A stretch of DNA of 64,000 nt, taken from positions 14,421 through 78,420 of the forward strand of contig BBDR01000019.1 in the NCBI GenBank assembly GCA_001312405.1. Reading direction: 5' to 3'. The stretch is from Clostridium sp. NkU-1. Its GTDB lineage: Bacteria; Bacillota_A; Clostridia; Lachnospirales; Lachnospiraceae. Below, in pieces: positions 50,474 through 63,821 of this stretch (within the stretch, counting starts at the first letter, position 1; each line of letters starts with the position of its first letter). The notes beneath the pieces were generated by a model. The model did not search any database. It had not been told where the DNA came from and saw nothing but the letters and a program-made list of their open reading frames with translations. The position numbers were made by a program, and so were the translations under genes.

Positions 50474-50788
50474 CTATTTGCTTTCCAGTTTCCTGTAAAG
50501 ATCAATAAGCTCTTCGGCCATGACCTTAAAGACCTCTGTGCTCATCATCTGATCCTCCGCATGAGTCAGGATAAGCCCCATAGACACCGGCTCTCCTGCC
50601 GCTTCTCTCTGAATTAGGTCCGCATGAGGCAGGTGTCCCTGCTTCATCATTTCATCTCCCTCTGCAATCAGTTTTTCCGCCTCTTCATATCTTCCTTGTT
50701 TTGCTTTTTGCACTGCTTTAATATAATTTGATTTTGCTCCGCCTGCCGCAGTGATTAGCTGAAAGCAAATAAGTTCCATTTCCTGCAT
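50474..50788 (-). CDS. PTS lactose/cellobiose-type IIA component
   Basis: A 104-residue helical phosphocarrier: MELICFQLITAAGGAKSNYI, AEKLIAEGDEMMKQGHLPHA (phosphorylated histidine region) and GLILTHAEDQMMS. It transfers phosphate from HPr to IIB. Start at ATG 50788 behind AAAGGTGGAAAG. As printed, no stop separates it from the IIC gene upstream, so one long frame covers both; see the IIC entry. Frame of the IIA part intact. Confidence 0.9.
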   Translation of the reverse strand: MQEMELICFQLITAAGGAKSNYIKAVQKAKQGRYEEAEKLIAEGDEMMKQGHLPHADLIQREAAGEPVSMGLILTHAEDQMMSTEVFKVMAEELIDLYRKLESK

Positions 50789-52110
50789 CTTTCCACCTTT
50801 TCTCTCTATACAGAAACAATCAGCCTGGGCTTGATTTTCCTGTTTTTCATACATTTTGTCAATCACCCTGATAAAAGGCAGGTACACGAAGAATGACAAT
50901 GTCAGAATCACCACCTGCAGCAGTGCCGTTCTCCAGCCTCCGATTAAAAATCCTGAGATAATGGGCGGGCACGTCCATGGCACCAGAATTCCTTTGTACA
51001 TGGGGCAAAGTCCCGTATAAATCGCCAGATACTGAATGATTCCCGACAGCACGGGCATCAGCATGAAGGGAATTGCCATAATAGGGTTTAACACGATCGG
51101 TGTGCCGAAAAGCACCGGCTCATTGATGTTAAAGAACGCGGGGCCGATCCCCAGCTTGCCGACCTGCTTGCACTGGGTCGATTTGGCAAAAAAATGTAAG
51201 GTATATGACCACGCCAATGGTGATCCCTGCCCCTGTAACCGTCATAAACTGATCCAGAAACTGCTGGGTAACAATATGTCCGCCATTTGCCAGAGTCAAC
51301 TCCCTTCCGCTGTCAATAATTGCCTGATTTGCGGCAGTATTGGCAGTAAGAATGGGTCCCATAATTCCCCCCACAAGAGTTGAGCCATGAATGCCGAAGA
51401 ACCAGAAAAATGGAATCAAAAATCCCATGGCAATGACTCCTCCAAAGGAATCCGTCAAGCCCTGCAGCGGAATCTGAATGCTCTTATAGATCCATTCCAT
51501 TGGGGTTGTGGCATACACGTTTTTTTACAATTGCAAAGATAATAGAGGCTGCGATAATGATCACCGCGCCTGGAACCAGAGCCGTAAAAGAGGTTGTCAC
51601 TCCCTCTGGAACTCCTTCCGGCATTTTAATGGTGATATTTTTCTTTAAAAATACTGTATAAATCCAGCCTACAATGAGTCCGATCAAGATCGCACCGATC
51701 ATTCCCTGTCCTCCGGTCCAGGTCTTAAAAATAACACCCACAGAAGTCCCCTCCTGACTGGTCACCTGAGACGGCTGAAGCAGCAGATAGGTACACAGAG
51801 AAATCACCCCTGCCGGCATCCCGTTATATCCCTCATTTTTCACATAGGTATATGCAATACCAACAGAAGCAATTAAAGCCATAATATTGAAGGTACTTTC
51901 AAATGCCTGATTTAACACCGGCGTAATGCCTGCTGCCTTCAGCCAGTCGGAAAAGGGCGTATATGGAAAGTTTGCCAGAAGCAGAAAAATAGAGCCGATG
52001 ATCATCATTGGCATGGAATACAGCAAGCCATCCTTTAATCCACGAATAGCCTTTGTATTAATAAATACCATCAATTTAGGAATTACTTTATTATTTAAAT
52101 ACTCTTTCAT
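50789..52110 (-). CDS. PTS lactose/cellobiose-type IIC permease (two or three frameshifts)
   Basis: The membrane permease of a beta-glucoside/cellobiose PTS, about 435 residues with around ten hydrophobic spans. GLKDGLLYSMPMMIIGSIFL, GFLIPFFWFFGIHGSTLVGG, KLGIGPAFFNINEPVLFGTP and IVLNPIMAIPF are typical of CelB. Frames slip at T run 51520-51526 (six restores AIVKNVYATTPMEWIYKS) and A run 51188-51194 (six restores VIYLTFFAKSTQCKQVG). Its end runs in frame into the IIA gene; a lost C near 50828 would restore a stop just after ENQAPG. A natural IIC-IIA fusion cannot be ruled out. Confidence 0.87.
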
Positions 52111-52135
52111 CCTTACTGTCTCTCCCTTTCTATTC

Positions 52136-52443
52136 TTATTTACCGGCTATTTTCCGGGCAAACTCCAGGACCTTTTTACCATTGCACATGCCGTAATCGA
52201 TCATGGGGATCACATCCATTGGAACCTGATGACTTTCACATGTCTTTAAAACCTTGTCCTTTAAGTATCCCACCTGAGGCCCAAGCAGTGCGCAGTCCAC
52301 TCCCCCAGGTTTTCATCCAGGTCATTGACTGGAAATGCCATAATGTCCGCCTCCAGCCCTTCCTCTGCGGCTGCCTGCCTCATTTTACTCACCAGCAGGC
52401 TTGTAGACATTCCCTGATTGCAAAATAAACGAATCTTTATCAT
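52136..52443 (-). CDS. PTS lactose/cellobiose-type IIB component (one frameshift)
   Basis: Cytoplasmic phosphocarrier of about 102 residues. The phosphorylated cysteine is in IRLFCNQGMSTSLLVSKM at the N-terminus. The frame slips in the C run 52302-52306, which is one short; correction gives ENLGGVDCALLGPQVGYLKD and a stop at 52136. It lies between the GH1 gene and the IIC gene of the first PTS set. Confidence 0.88.
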
Positions 52444-52454
52444 ACCTTTTCCTC

Positions 52455-53897
<1,443 letters not shown>

Positions 53898-53947
53898 TCA
53901 ATCATTTATCTGTATGGTATCATCAGACCTCCCAAAACTCCAACGAA

Positions 53948-53998
53948 AAAAATACCACATTCAATCTGGCAGTTCTTCTCCAGTCTGAATGTGGTACC
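53948..53998 (-). terminator. Terminator after the first PRD regulator
   Basis: TACCACATTCA and TGAATGTGGTA form the stem; seven T follow on the minus strand. It lies right after the regulator stop at 54000 and before the GH1 gene, so the regulator and the GH1-PTS genes are probably separate transcripts. Confidence 0.78.
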
Positions 53999-53999
53999 C

Positions 54000-55895
54000 T
54001 TATTCTTCCAGCAGATCGAGCAAAGTCTCATACTCCGGTTCCTGTATCAACCGATTCATCGCCTCCTTATTAAGGGCAAACCGTGCGGTGGTTTCATAGA
54101 AGGTCTGACGGTTTCTGTCCTCTTTTCTTCCTATGGAAATCAGCAGGACGATCCGGACCGGAAGCTTGTTCCAGATGACCGGCTCTTTAAGGACCGCCAC
54201 ATAAGCAAAGGTTTCCTCCGAAGCGATCTGGTTCGGGTGAGGGAGTGTAATATAATTTCCATAATCCATCTGTGCAAAGGTCTCCCGCTCAAGCACCAGC
54301 TCATAGAAATTTTCATCCACCTTTTCCTGCTTCCTGATCACGCCGCACAGATACTTTAATATGTCTTCCTTATACTTCCCTTCCACCCATGTAAGCAACC
54401 GCTCCGGAGTATAATACCGCTTTATGATCCCCCGGCTGTTGCCTCTTCTGAGAGTCCGTGTGATCTTCTGGATATCATCTGCCTCCAGAAACGCCCCTAC
54501 CTCTACAATAGGCACCGGGACCTCCATGGTGATGGGGACTGCAGAAAAAAATATAATCAATCTTCTGGAAATCAAAATGCTCCAGCTCCAGAAGATCGCA
54601 GACATAGATATTCCTTAAATACCCTGAAAATTCATTTTCATATTTGTATTTCAATAACCGGGAGCTGCCCTTTCCCGTGCTGCACACCACAAGAATATCC
54701 GAACAGGGATCCATCTTGTCCTTTTCCAAGGCCAATTGGAAGATCAGGGCAAAATATCCGATCTCGTCCTCGGAAATATCCTTTTTGTAATGTTTCTTAA
54801 GAACTCCTACCGCTTCATAGGATATCTGATATGCCAGACAATATCTTTGCTTGATGTCTTCCAGGATAGGGTTTTTCAGCGGAATATCAAACCGGATCCT
54901 GATATCAAAGGGGACCAGATGCTGATTTAAGGTCATGCGTATCTCAAAATTATTATGCATTTCCAGCCCGTATTCCCTGCTCACCAGTTCCATCATGCCA
55001 GGGCCAGCTGATCAGTCTGCTCCCTGATCACAAAATTGGTGTCATTTTCCAGGGTGCTTCCTATCATCCTTTTTCCGGCCAGATAAAGTAAGAGGTAATG
55101 TTCCTCATCAGTCGTATAGATAATCTGTTCCTGGGTCTCCACAACAGAAATAAGCTCCCGGATAAGGGCAGATTCCTTTCCTCCTATTTCCGGCAGGCTT
55201 TCCTTGTCCATCTGAAGATAAAAGCCGGACTTCATCCGCTTTCTGGCCACATAGGTATATTCCACAAAATTCTCAAAGGCAATCTCGGAAAGGCGGATCC
55301 CATACTTCTTTAAAAGGCCTTTTATGACTTCTGCCAGATGGATCAGTTCGCTTTCCTGGTGGCTGATATCCACCCCGGCCAAGCCCTGGCGTTTGATAAA
55401 ATAGTCGCTTAACAGCCTGCGGATATCAAATTCCGCACCTTGGATCCTGATTCCGTAATTAGGCTTCCGGTCAATGGAAAGGCCGTAGCGCTTTAATATT
55501 CCTTCCACCGATTTAAGAGAATTGGACAGGGTGGATTTTGAAACATAGAGAAAATCACAAAGCTCTTCTATCTTGATATAATCCATCCTGGAAACCAGAT
55601 ATGCAAGCAAATACTCTCTTCTCTCACTTTCTCTCTCCGGAAAATGTTCCGTATTTTCCGTTTCTGCCTTTATGTATGCGTCAAATTTCTCCTGGTCATG
55701 AATCCGAAGTATATATCCAAATCTCGCTTTTGAGCTTATTTCCGCTCCATGGCCTTCCAGCAGCCCGCTTAAATCCTTCAGTCTCAGCCGTACCGTCTTT
55801 ACACTGACCTTCAGCCGTTCCGCCAATGTCAAAGCCGTTCTGTATTCTTCCTGACTCAAGAGCATCAGCAATTCCTGCAACTGTTTCCAAAGCAT
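54000..55895 (-). CDS. BglG/LicR-type PTS-regulated transcription activator, first copy (two frameshifts)
   Basis: About 632 residues. Two N-terminal helix-turn-helix domains (ALTLAERLKVSVKTVRLRL; IEELCDFLYVSKSTLSNSLK) precede two PRD domains with phosphorylatable histidines, a IIB-like domain (DILVVCSTGKGSSRLL) and a C-terminal IIA domain (YGNYITLPHPNQIASEETFA). The layout matches LicR/ManR activators. Frames slip near 54998 (lost C; restores QLALAMMELVSREYG) and at A run 54545-54551 (six restores DYIFSAVPITMEVPVP). Start ATG 55895 behind GAAGGAGACGGCT. It likely controls one of the flanking beta-glucoside PTS loci through PTS phosphorylation. Confidence 0.87.
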
Positions 55896-56102
55896 AGCCG
55901 TCTCCTTCAAACTTTTGGTCCCACAAAACCTTATTATCAGCATAACATGGTGGACACAATTTTTCCATTTACATTTTTACCACATTAATTCTGGTAAATG
56001 CAGGCGTGTGGCCCGGCTGGGGCTCCCATAACATTTCTCCCATCCATAAGAGCCCGTGTCTTTTGACACAGGCTCCAGTAAACTCCACTCATGAATTCTG
56101 TT

Positions 56103-56405
56103 TTACCGTTTATATATCTCCACCATTTCCCTTGCCAGTGCCAAAGTGATCTCTGCTCCCATTAAGATATCCTCACTGTGCACCAGGATCAGCCCGATCC
56201 TGGAAAGCTCGCCGTTAGCCTCCTTTGTAATCAGATCCGTATGGATATGATGGGCCTTCTGCATTCGTTCCGATGCTTCGTTCAAATAATGCTCCGCCTC
56301 CTTAAACCTTCCGTTCCGGGCAGATTCCAGCGCACACATGCACTCACTCCTGGCCTCTCCCGCATTGCTGATCACCTGCAGGCAGATCATTTCGAGCTCT
56401 TCCAT
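56103..56405 (-). CDS. PTS lactose/cellobiose-type IIA component, second set
   Basis: A 100-residue phosphocarrier: LEMICLQVISNAGEARSECM, ASERMQKAHHIHTDLITKEA (phosphohistidine region) and GLILVHSEDILMGAE. It ends the second PTS operon. Frame intact. The 207 bases downstream (55896-56102) hold a GAGCC-GTGTC hairpin at 56050-56075 that may terminate the transcript. Confidence 0.9.
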   Translation of the reverse strand: MEELEMICLQVISNAGEARSECMCALESARNGRFKEAEHYLNEASERMQKAHHIHTDLITKEANGELSRIGLILVHSEDILMGAEITLALAREMVEIYKR

Positions 56406-56407
56406 CC

Positions 56408-56708
56408 TTAGTCACCCAGTTCCTTTCTCACCTGATTCAGTACTTTTTCTCCATTCATGGTTCCATAAGCCGTTGGCTCGATGGAAGCAACCGGGCAGCT
56501 CACCTGGCGGCTGACAGTACTCATCTGAAATCTTACCTGAGGCCCCATAAGGATCAAATCCGCATCCCCTCCCACCTCCTCTGCAGAGGAAACGGGCGCT
56601 GCTGATATCTGACACTCATAAGATGCTGCCTCTGCTGCTGCCTTCATCTTTTTTTACTAAAATACCGGTTGATAATCCGCCGTTGCATAACAATACAATT
56701 TTCCTCAT
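56408..56708 (-). CDS. PTS lactose/cellobiose-type IIB component, second set (one frameshift)
   Basis: About 100 residues. The phospho-cysteine is in MRKIVLLCNGGLSTGILVKK. The frame slips at T run 56649-56655 (seven; six restores LVKKMKAAAEAASYECQ). ADLILMGPQVRFQMSTV is typical of the second half. Start at ATG 56708, two bases from the IIC stop, so IIC, IIB and IIA are tightly coupled. Confidence 0.88.
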
Positions 56709-56710
56709 CC

Positions 56711-58025
56711 TTATGATCTCCCATCACTTTCATCAAATATTTCTCCCCGCTCCATCTCAATCATCTTCTTTTCATAGATTTTGAAGAATGGAAAATACAA
56801 AATTCCATCCAGTAAAATTAAAACAATAATCAGTATTGGGGCTTTCCAGTCCATAGTGGAAAAAAATGCTCCGATTACAGACGGCATCTGCCAGGACAGC
56901 ATTGCAAAACTCTTTCCGACAAAGCCCAGCTTCATTAGCAGAAAAGCAACCGTGCCGTTTAAGACGGAAGCTGACAAAAAAGGAATAAAGAATATCGGAT
57001 TCAACATTAAGGGCAGGCCGAATATGACCGGCTCCGAGATGTTGAAAAAAGCAGGGAGGATTCCCATTCTTCCAATGGTCTTAAGCTGTTTAGATTTTGA
57101 CATGGACAACATCACAGTCAGAGCCAGAACGGAACCACATCCTCCGATTGCCACAAAATACACCCAAAACGGTGTGGTGAAAATGTTGGGCAAAGCCTGT
57201 CCAGCCGTATGGGCAGCCGCGTTGAGGACAAATTCCCATCACGGATGGGAGCCAGAATGCCGGACAGAGCCGCATCGTGGATTCCAAAGAACCAGAATAC
57301 ATGTACCAGCAATGTGATGATGATAGTAAAGCCAAGTTGTCTACAGCCGTTAAAGAGGGCGAAATCATCTGATAAATCAACTTCGGCAGGGTCGTTCCCA
57401 TCTTGTTCATAACTGCAAATACAAGAATGTAAAGCCCCATAAGAACCGCTCCGGGTATAATGGAAGCAAATACATCAGACAGAGAAGCCGGAACCGTGTC
57501 AGGAAGGTTGATCTTCCCGAATTCCCTTTTCCTCATGCAGCAGTAAAGATCAGCCGTCACGATAGACAGCAGCATTGACGCAACAAGACCCTTTCCATCC
57601 ATAAAGGAGATCTCCACTGTCTTTCCATCCCAGCCCAAAGAGAGAGGTTCTGCAATCAGCATCATAAATCCGCATACTCCCAGCAGAATAGGAAGAAAAG
57701 ACTCTATCTTTCTGGTTTTACAAAGGAAATGAATAATGCCAATGCAGATATAAAATGACATAGCTCCCAGGGTCAAAGCATTAATCCATGAAAAGATCAT
57801 GGAATTATTGGCCACAAATTGGGCCCACCCAAGAGTAATTCCTTTTCCCGCAGTTTCTACTGACGGGGCTGAGCTTATGACAGCTGCAATTCCTCCTATA
57901 AATGTGATAGGAAGCAATGACATAAATGCATCCCGGATCGCCCGCAGATGGCATTCATTCCCCATTTTGTCAGCCATGGGCATAATATACTTTTCCATCG
58001 CCCCACTAATTGATTGTATTCCCAT
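56711..58025 (-). CDS. PTS lactose/cellobiose-type IIC permease, second set (two frameshifts)
   Basis: About 437 residues and ten or so membrane spans. AFMSLLPITFIGGIAAVISS, VHVFWFFGIHDAALSGILAP, MGILPAFFNISEPVIFGLP and LMLNPIFFIPF are diagnostic. Bases are missing near 57328 (restores DNLAFTIIITLLVHVFWFFG) and near 57231 (restores FVLNAAAHTAGQALPNIFTT). It follows the second GH1 gene. Only moderate similarity to the first IIC copy suggests a different beta-glucoside, by inference. Confidence 0.87.
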
Positions 58026-58039
58026 ACCATACCTCCTGA

Positions 58040-59435
58040 TTAATATTGTTCTCTCCTGATTGAATTTCCCCCTGATTCAATCACCTCTTTGTACCATGTA
58101 TAGCTCTTCTTTGGTCTGCGTATCAGACCGTTTTCATAATCCACCGCTACCAGCCCATACCGCTTTTCTGTCCCGTTTTTCCAGGAATATAAGTCAAAAG
58201 GTGACCATGCATAATATCCCCTTACATCACAGCCGTCTTCCTTTGCATTTAGAACAGCGTTAATGTGCTGGTTCATGAACTCAATCCGCTCTTTATCATC
58301 GATCTGTTCTGCTCCTCCATCCTCATAAAGACCAATGCCGTTTTCCGTAATATAAATGGGCAGATGGTATTTTTTTCCAGCAGCGGCAGATTCCCTCATA
58401 AAGGCCCTCTGGAAATATCTCCGTATCCCATTCCGTATAACGGCTGTCCTCTGGCCTTACCTGTTCAAACCAGCCTTTTATGATGGTCCGGGAGGAACCC
58501 TTTTCCTGACTTCCCTTGTTATTGACAATCAGCGTCGTCTCTCCGTTCTCGTATGGCCTTATTACCACCCTGGCATAATAGTTAAGTCCCAGAAAATCTA
58601 CCGTATACTTTTGCATAAGCTCCATATCCGCCGGAAGCATAAAGGATAAGTCGCAGCTCTCAGTCAGTTTGTCCAACAGATCTCCCGGAATCTGTCCCAT
58701 AGCAGCCACATCAAGAATCCAGTTGTTGTAAAAATTCTCGGCATACCGCTTAGCAATCTGGGATTTTACGGTCATATCCACCCCATAAACCGGGGAAAAG
58801 GAATGGACGATTCCGATCTTTCCGTCGCAGGAGCCTTCCCGGTAAGCCTTTACCGCCATGGATGAGGCCAGCATCATGTAATAAGAGGCAGTTACTGTCT
58901 CCTGAAGATTTTGGTGACCCGGCGGATAATTTCCAATGAGATAGCCGCTGAAGGTGTAATACCGCGGTTCATTGAAGCTGGTCCAGAGTTTTACCCTGTC
59001 TCCAAACCGTTCAAAACAAATCTTTGCAAAATGTGTATAGGCCTCACAGGTTTCCCGGTTCAGCCAGCCTCCCTTATCCTCCAGATACTGAGGCAGGTCC
59101 CAATGAAAAAGCGTTACCATGGGAACAATCCCATAGGAAAGACAGGTATCAATCAGGCGGTTATAAAACTTAACGCCCTCTTCATTGACCTCTCCGCTCT
59201 GGTTCAAAATAATCCTGGGCCATGCAATAGAAAAGCGGTAACTGTTCTGTCCCCCCTCCTTCATCATCCGGATGTCCTCTTCATACCTGTGATAATGGTC
59301 ACTGGCCACATCTCCGTTTTCCAGGTTCTTTTCATGCAAGTATTTGTCCCAGTTGGACTGGACTCTGTTTCCTTCCTGGACGCCGCCCTCACATTGGTAG
59401 GAAGCCGTTGCGCCTCCCCATAAAAATTCTTTCAC
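58040..59435 (-). CDS. GH1 6-phospho-beta-glucosidase, second copy (one frameshift)
   Basis: About 465 residues. KEFLWGGATASYQCEGG starts the barrel, the acid/base Glu is in KLWTSFNEPRYYTFSG and the nucleophile in LPIYITENGIGLYEDGG. The frame slips at T run 58370-58376 (seven; six restores EGICRCWKKYHLPIYI). The best start is GTG 59435 behind AGGAGGAAATAAAC; upstream open frame is ignored. It is the first gene of the second PTS operon. Its sequence differs clearly from the first GH1 copy, for example in the ASYQ and FNEPRY motifs. Confidence 0.92.
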
Positions 59436-59493
59436 GTTTATTTCCTCCTGTGTTTTGCTGCCCTCATTATAACAACGGAAATAAATAAAATAA

Positions 59494-59532
59494 AATCTGA
59501 TTTTTCCGCTATGTAACGGAAAAATCAGATTT
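59494..59532 (-). terminator. Hairpin between the second regulator and its PTS operon
   Basis: ATCTGATTTTTCCG pairs with CGGAAAAATCAGAT; a T-rich tract follows on the minus strand. It can terminate the regulator transcript. Because a PRD regulator precedes it, an antitermination site overlapping this hairpin is possible but not demonstrated. Confidence 0.72.
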
Positions 59533-59544
59533 CCAGAATCATAT

Positions 59545-61403
59545 TCAGATGAGCAGGTCCATAAATCTCTTACAGTCATTGATTTTAGCCAGCTTATGGA
59601 TGGTGTTGGCCTTAAACAGGTTATCGATCATTACATTATACACCGGGATAATCGTATGATTCCAGGTAGGCGCCATTGCAAAAAGAAAAATTATCTTTAC
59701 ATTATACTCTCCCCACGGCAGCTTATTTTTTAAAATGCAGACGCAGACCGCCGTATGATCCGCATTGTTTTCCATAGCATGGGCAAAGGCAAATCCCGGC
59801 TCAAAGGCGGTAGGGGCGATGGCTTCCCGCTGCATCACACTTTCACAGAAGGCCTCCCCAACGTATCCCTGATTCCTTAGTTTTCCGCACATGAAAATGA
59901 TGGCCTCTTCCCTTGAATTGAATTCCATATCTGTAAAAAAATAAAGAAGGTTTGAACAATGTTTTAAAATAAGTTTTGACACTGCTTACCTGGTTTTCCC
60001 GCACAACAGTCAAAAGCTTTTCCTTCTCATGATAATCAAGGAAATTTCTGCAAAGAATCACTGCGACCCCATCGGGAGAGGAGGGAAGAGAAACCGTCGT
60101 CAGCACTGCGATGATATCCTTCGGCATATCCTGGGGATAATGAAAGATGGAATAGGTGTAGGCAATCTTCAGCCTACACTCCCCAACCTCGGAAAGACGT
60201 TTGGCCATCAATTCCGTTATCTGTTTTCCAAATGGATTGATGAGCACAACCTTTTTCTCCATTCTCCCCATATTGGATTCCATCGTCCGGATGAAATGAA
60301 TGGTGATCATCCCGATCTCATGCTCGCTGATTTCCACACCTGTAATCCGTTTAAAACGATCTGCAAAATAAATGCTGATATCATATTCCAATGGATACCG
60401 TGACTTGACTCGGGGCAGCACAGGATTGATTAAATGCTGTTTATTCCTTTTTCTCTGCAGGACTCCGTCCAATTGGGCTTCCATCTCCTTATGAAACTCC
60501 TGATCCCCGGTAAAATCAAAGCCGTATTCCACATTAATTTCAATGAGTATCCTTGAAAGAATGGCTCCGGCCTGGCTTCCTTCCTCCTTTGTGTAATAAA
60601 AATCGTTGCGGAACAATTTGTATAAGTATCGAATCTCCTGAGGAGGCAATGAAATACCGAGCATATCAATAAAACCGGTAAGAATATCCTCTATACTGGC
60701 CATACCATCGCCGTAAAGCTCCTCTTCAAGGCTTTCCGCCTCCAATTTACAACCAGCGGCAATTCTTTCCGCCATTACCGCCGTACCGATCATCAGGTGC
60801 ATAATTGTCGTATCATAAAATCGTTTTTCCCTGTAAATACAGCTTCCAAGGATCAGATCCTTCCATTTCAGCACATCCACATATTCAAAATACGGTTGAT
60901 AGCTTCCCATTTCAAAATACTGGCTCAAATTACTAGTAATCACAAAATAGCTGTAATAATTCCGCTTCTCAATCTCAGAAAGCTCCAGTACCAAATAACC
61001 GTTTTTCTTGTATATCCTCCATCTGCTCCATCTTCGCTCCATATTCCGGTTGATCTGTCCCACCAGCTTTGCAAGCATAGAATCACTGATATAAATCGCA
61101 TCTGCAAGTTCCAGATAAGGAACCTCTTTTTTTAAATAAGACACTGCGGACGATTTCCCGTTTAAGATCTTCCTCCGATTCCAGACCAGCAGCCACTTCG
61201 CCGCTCTCCATGCCGTGATCCTTTAAATAATACCCCAGTCCCATCCGGGACAGAATCCCTTCCATACCCAGTTCTGCATTGATCTCCCTGATATCGTTTC
61301 TGACTGTCCTGTCACTGACATGGAGCAGACCGGCAATTCTCTGGGATGTAAGAAACTCATGCTCCGATAGCAAATCCAGAATTTTCCTTTGTCTTGATGT
61401 CAT
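59545..61403 (-). CDS. BglG/LicR-type PTS-regulated transcription activator, second copy (two frameshifts)
   Basis: About 620 residues. The N-terminal helix-turn-helix is LTSQRIAGLLHVSDRTVRND; PRD domains follow (EHEIGMITIHFIRTMESNMG carries a PRD histidine), then a IIB-like part (KKVVLINPFGKQITELMAKR) and a C-terminal IIA domain (EPGFAFAHAMENNADHTAV). The T run 61127-61133 is one long (six restores SVLFKKEVPYLELADAIYIS). A second slip lies near 59975-59990, joining the IIA part. It stands directly upstream of the second GH1-PTS operon and is its likely regulator. Confidence 0.85.
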
Positions 61404-61569
61404 TAGTACCCCTCCACAAAAACATACAACGGACGTTTAAAAGATTTCATCACATTATAACATACAACGGAGCCTTCATGAACCCTCAAATACTTCCATG
61501 GATTTTATTCCAAAAAACAGTACCGGAGGCCTGGAATTGCCAGGCACCGGCACTGCTGTCCGAGTATCT

Positions 61570-63717
61570 TTATTCGTCTACATCTCTTAGCTTAAATCTG
61601 TTCACTAGACTTTTTAACATATGTGCTTGTCCTGAAAGCTCTTCGCTTGCTGCCGCACTTTCTTCTGCTGTTGCGGAGTTGGTCTGCACTACGGCTGAAA
61701 TCTGTTCAAGCCCTGCTGCAATCTGGTTTACCGCAAAAGATTCTTCATCGGAAGCTTTCGCAATCTGCCGGATTCTTTCATCCACGTTCTTAGACGTATC
61801 TACAACAGTAAGAAGAGATCCGGCGGCTTTATCCGCCAGCAATCTACCCTTTTCAATTGAATCCACGGTGCTTTCAATCAATGCGGTTGTATTTTTTTGC
61901 GGCCTCGGCTGATTTTCCAGCAAGGTTTCGCACTTCATCCGCTACTACAGAAAATCCCTTGCCTGCCTCTCCGGCACGGGCTGCTTCCACAGCGGCGTTT
62001 AAAGCCAGTATGTTGGTTTGGAATGCAATGTCATCAATGGTCCTGATAATTTTTCCGATCTCACGGGAAGTATCGGTGATTTCCTCCATTGCCTTCATTA
62101 ACTGCTGCATTTGCTGGTTGCTTTCCGCTACCTCCTCTCCTGATTCCTCTGATAAGCGGCTTGCCTGCTGGGCATTGTCCGCATTATTTTTGATCCTTTC
62201 AGAAATTTCCATTATAGTAGAAGTAAGCTCTTCCACGGAGCTTGCCTGTTCTGTGGCTCCCTGGCTCAGTGTCTGCGCACTGTCTGACATCTGCCCCGCT
62301 CCTGCTGATACCTCGTCGGAAGCAGTATTAATTTCCCCAAGGGTATCGCTTAAATTGCGGTTAATGGTCCTCATGGCGATTAATATCTCCCGATAATCGC
62401 CGATGTACTTTTCCTCATATTTCGTTTTGATTCTGAAATTGCCGCTGCTCATTTCATCCAATAAATATTTAATATCCTGAATGATGGTCCTTAAGTTCTC
62501 CGCCATTTCCATAAAGTTCCTGGAAAGGACGCCGATTTCATCATTGCTTTGTACGTCTATCTGTATCTCCAGGTTACCGGAAGCGATTTCAGCAGCGGCA
62601 GAAACCACGCCGTCAATCGGCTTCAGCGCTTTTCTTAAAACAAAGATAACAATGGCGACCACAGCCATAAGAGACAAAACAGAAACAATCACAATTGTAG
62701 CCGTTAATATTTTTGTATCTTTATTTAAGTCAGAAGTATCCAATGCGGTCAGCGCCCACCAATGGGTTCCCTCCACATCAATGGGGTAGAAAAACCGGGA
62801 TTCTTTATGTCCATCCTCACGTACAGTGGTACAGGAGAAGGCTTTTCCCGAAGCTGCTCCATCTGTGATCTTCTGCATATCCTTTGGATCTTTTAAAAGT
62901 TCAGCCAGATTATGGCCAATATCAGCCTCAGATACACTGTCATATACCGTGGTAAAATCATCCGTAAGAATACCAGCATAAAGTGTTTTATAATCTTCGG
63001 AGGAAGAGGTTATTTTACTAAAATGGCCAACGTCAATATCAGCTAAAATCACTCCCTGAAACTCATTTTTATACATGACGGGGTATGCAGCAGTGATCAT
63101 GGTAATGCCCTGGTATTCATAAGGCTTTGTGAAATAAGGCTTGCCGGTTTCTTTTACAGGCATATAATATTCCTTATTGCTGTAATCACTGTATGCACCA
63201 AAAGGCTGCACATTTTTATTGGCAGCATCCTCACTGCTCACATAAAACGCATAATCCTCTATATTTTTATCAAACCTGCCTGGCTCAAAAAAGATTCCGA
63301 ACCCAACGATATCCTCATCTGCCACAATGGCAGAGCACATGCTGTTGATCAAATAATTTTCTACTTCAACGTTTAAATCAGACATTTCCGTGTGATATAC
63401 TGCGCTCTTTACCTTGGCATTTTCGGAAGAGAGATGACCGAGGTCCCCTGGTCATATGTCTTACTAATATAATCCTGCATTGCTGACGCCTGCTTTGATG
63501 CGGCATCCATGATGGCCTGTACCTGGTTTCCATTTGCGTGGGCCAGATTCGTAAGCTCAGAACGGACCGCCGTACTGGTTTCATGACTTGACAGGCTGAC
63601 AGTTATAATACTTAAAATGGCAAATACCATAAGCAATGCAGCTGTGATCACAATTGCAATCTTCTCTGAAATTTTCCTGTATTTATTCCGATGCGTGTTT
63701 CTTTTTCCAATTTTCAT
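61570..63717 (-). CDS. Methyl-accepting chemotaxis protein (two frameshifts)
   Basis: A transmembrane chemoreceptor of about 715 residues. The first membrane segment is [20 protein letters not shown]; a dCache-like periplasm-side sensor ([24 protein letters not shown]) runs to about residue 320; the second segment is [20 protein letters not shown], followed by HAMP and a signalling domain with [20 protein letters not shown] and [13 protein letters not shown]. Frames slip near 63445 (lost G/C; restores [17 protein letters not shown]) and at T run 61892-61898 (six restores [16 protein letters not shown]). Ligand unknown; dCache sensors often bind amino acids. Confidence 0.92.
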
Positions 63718-63821
63718 GTGTATTTTCCTCGTATCAGTATTTTGTGAAAATTCAGATGTTTTAAATGAAACGGATTTTAAAACATCATGGATATGCCTGT
63801 CATTAAAGATCAGGACAGTCC

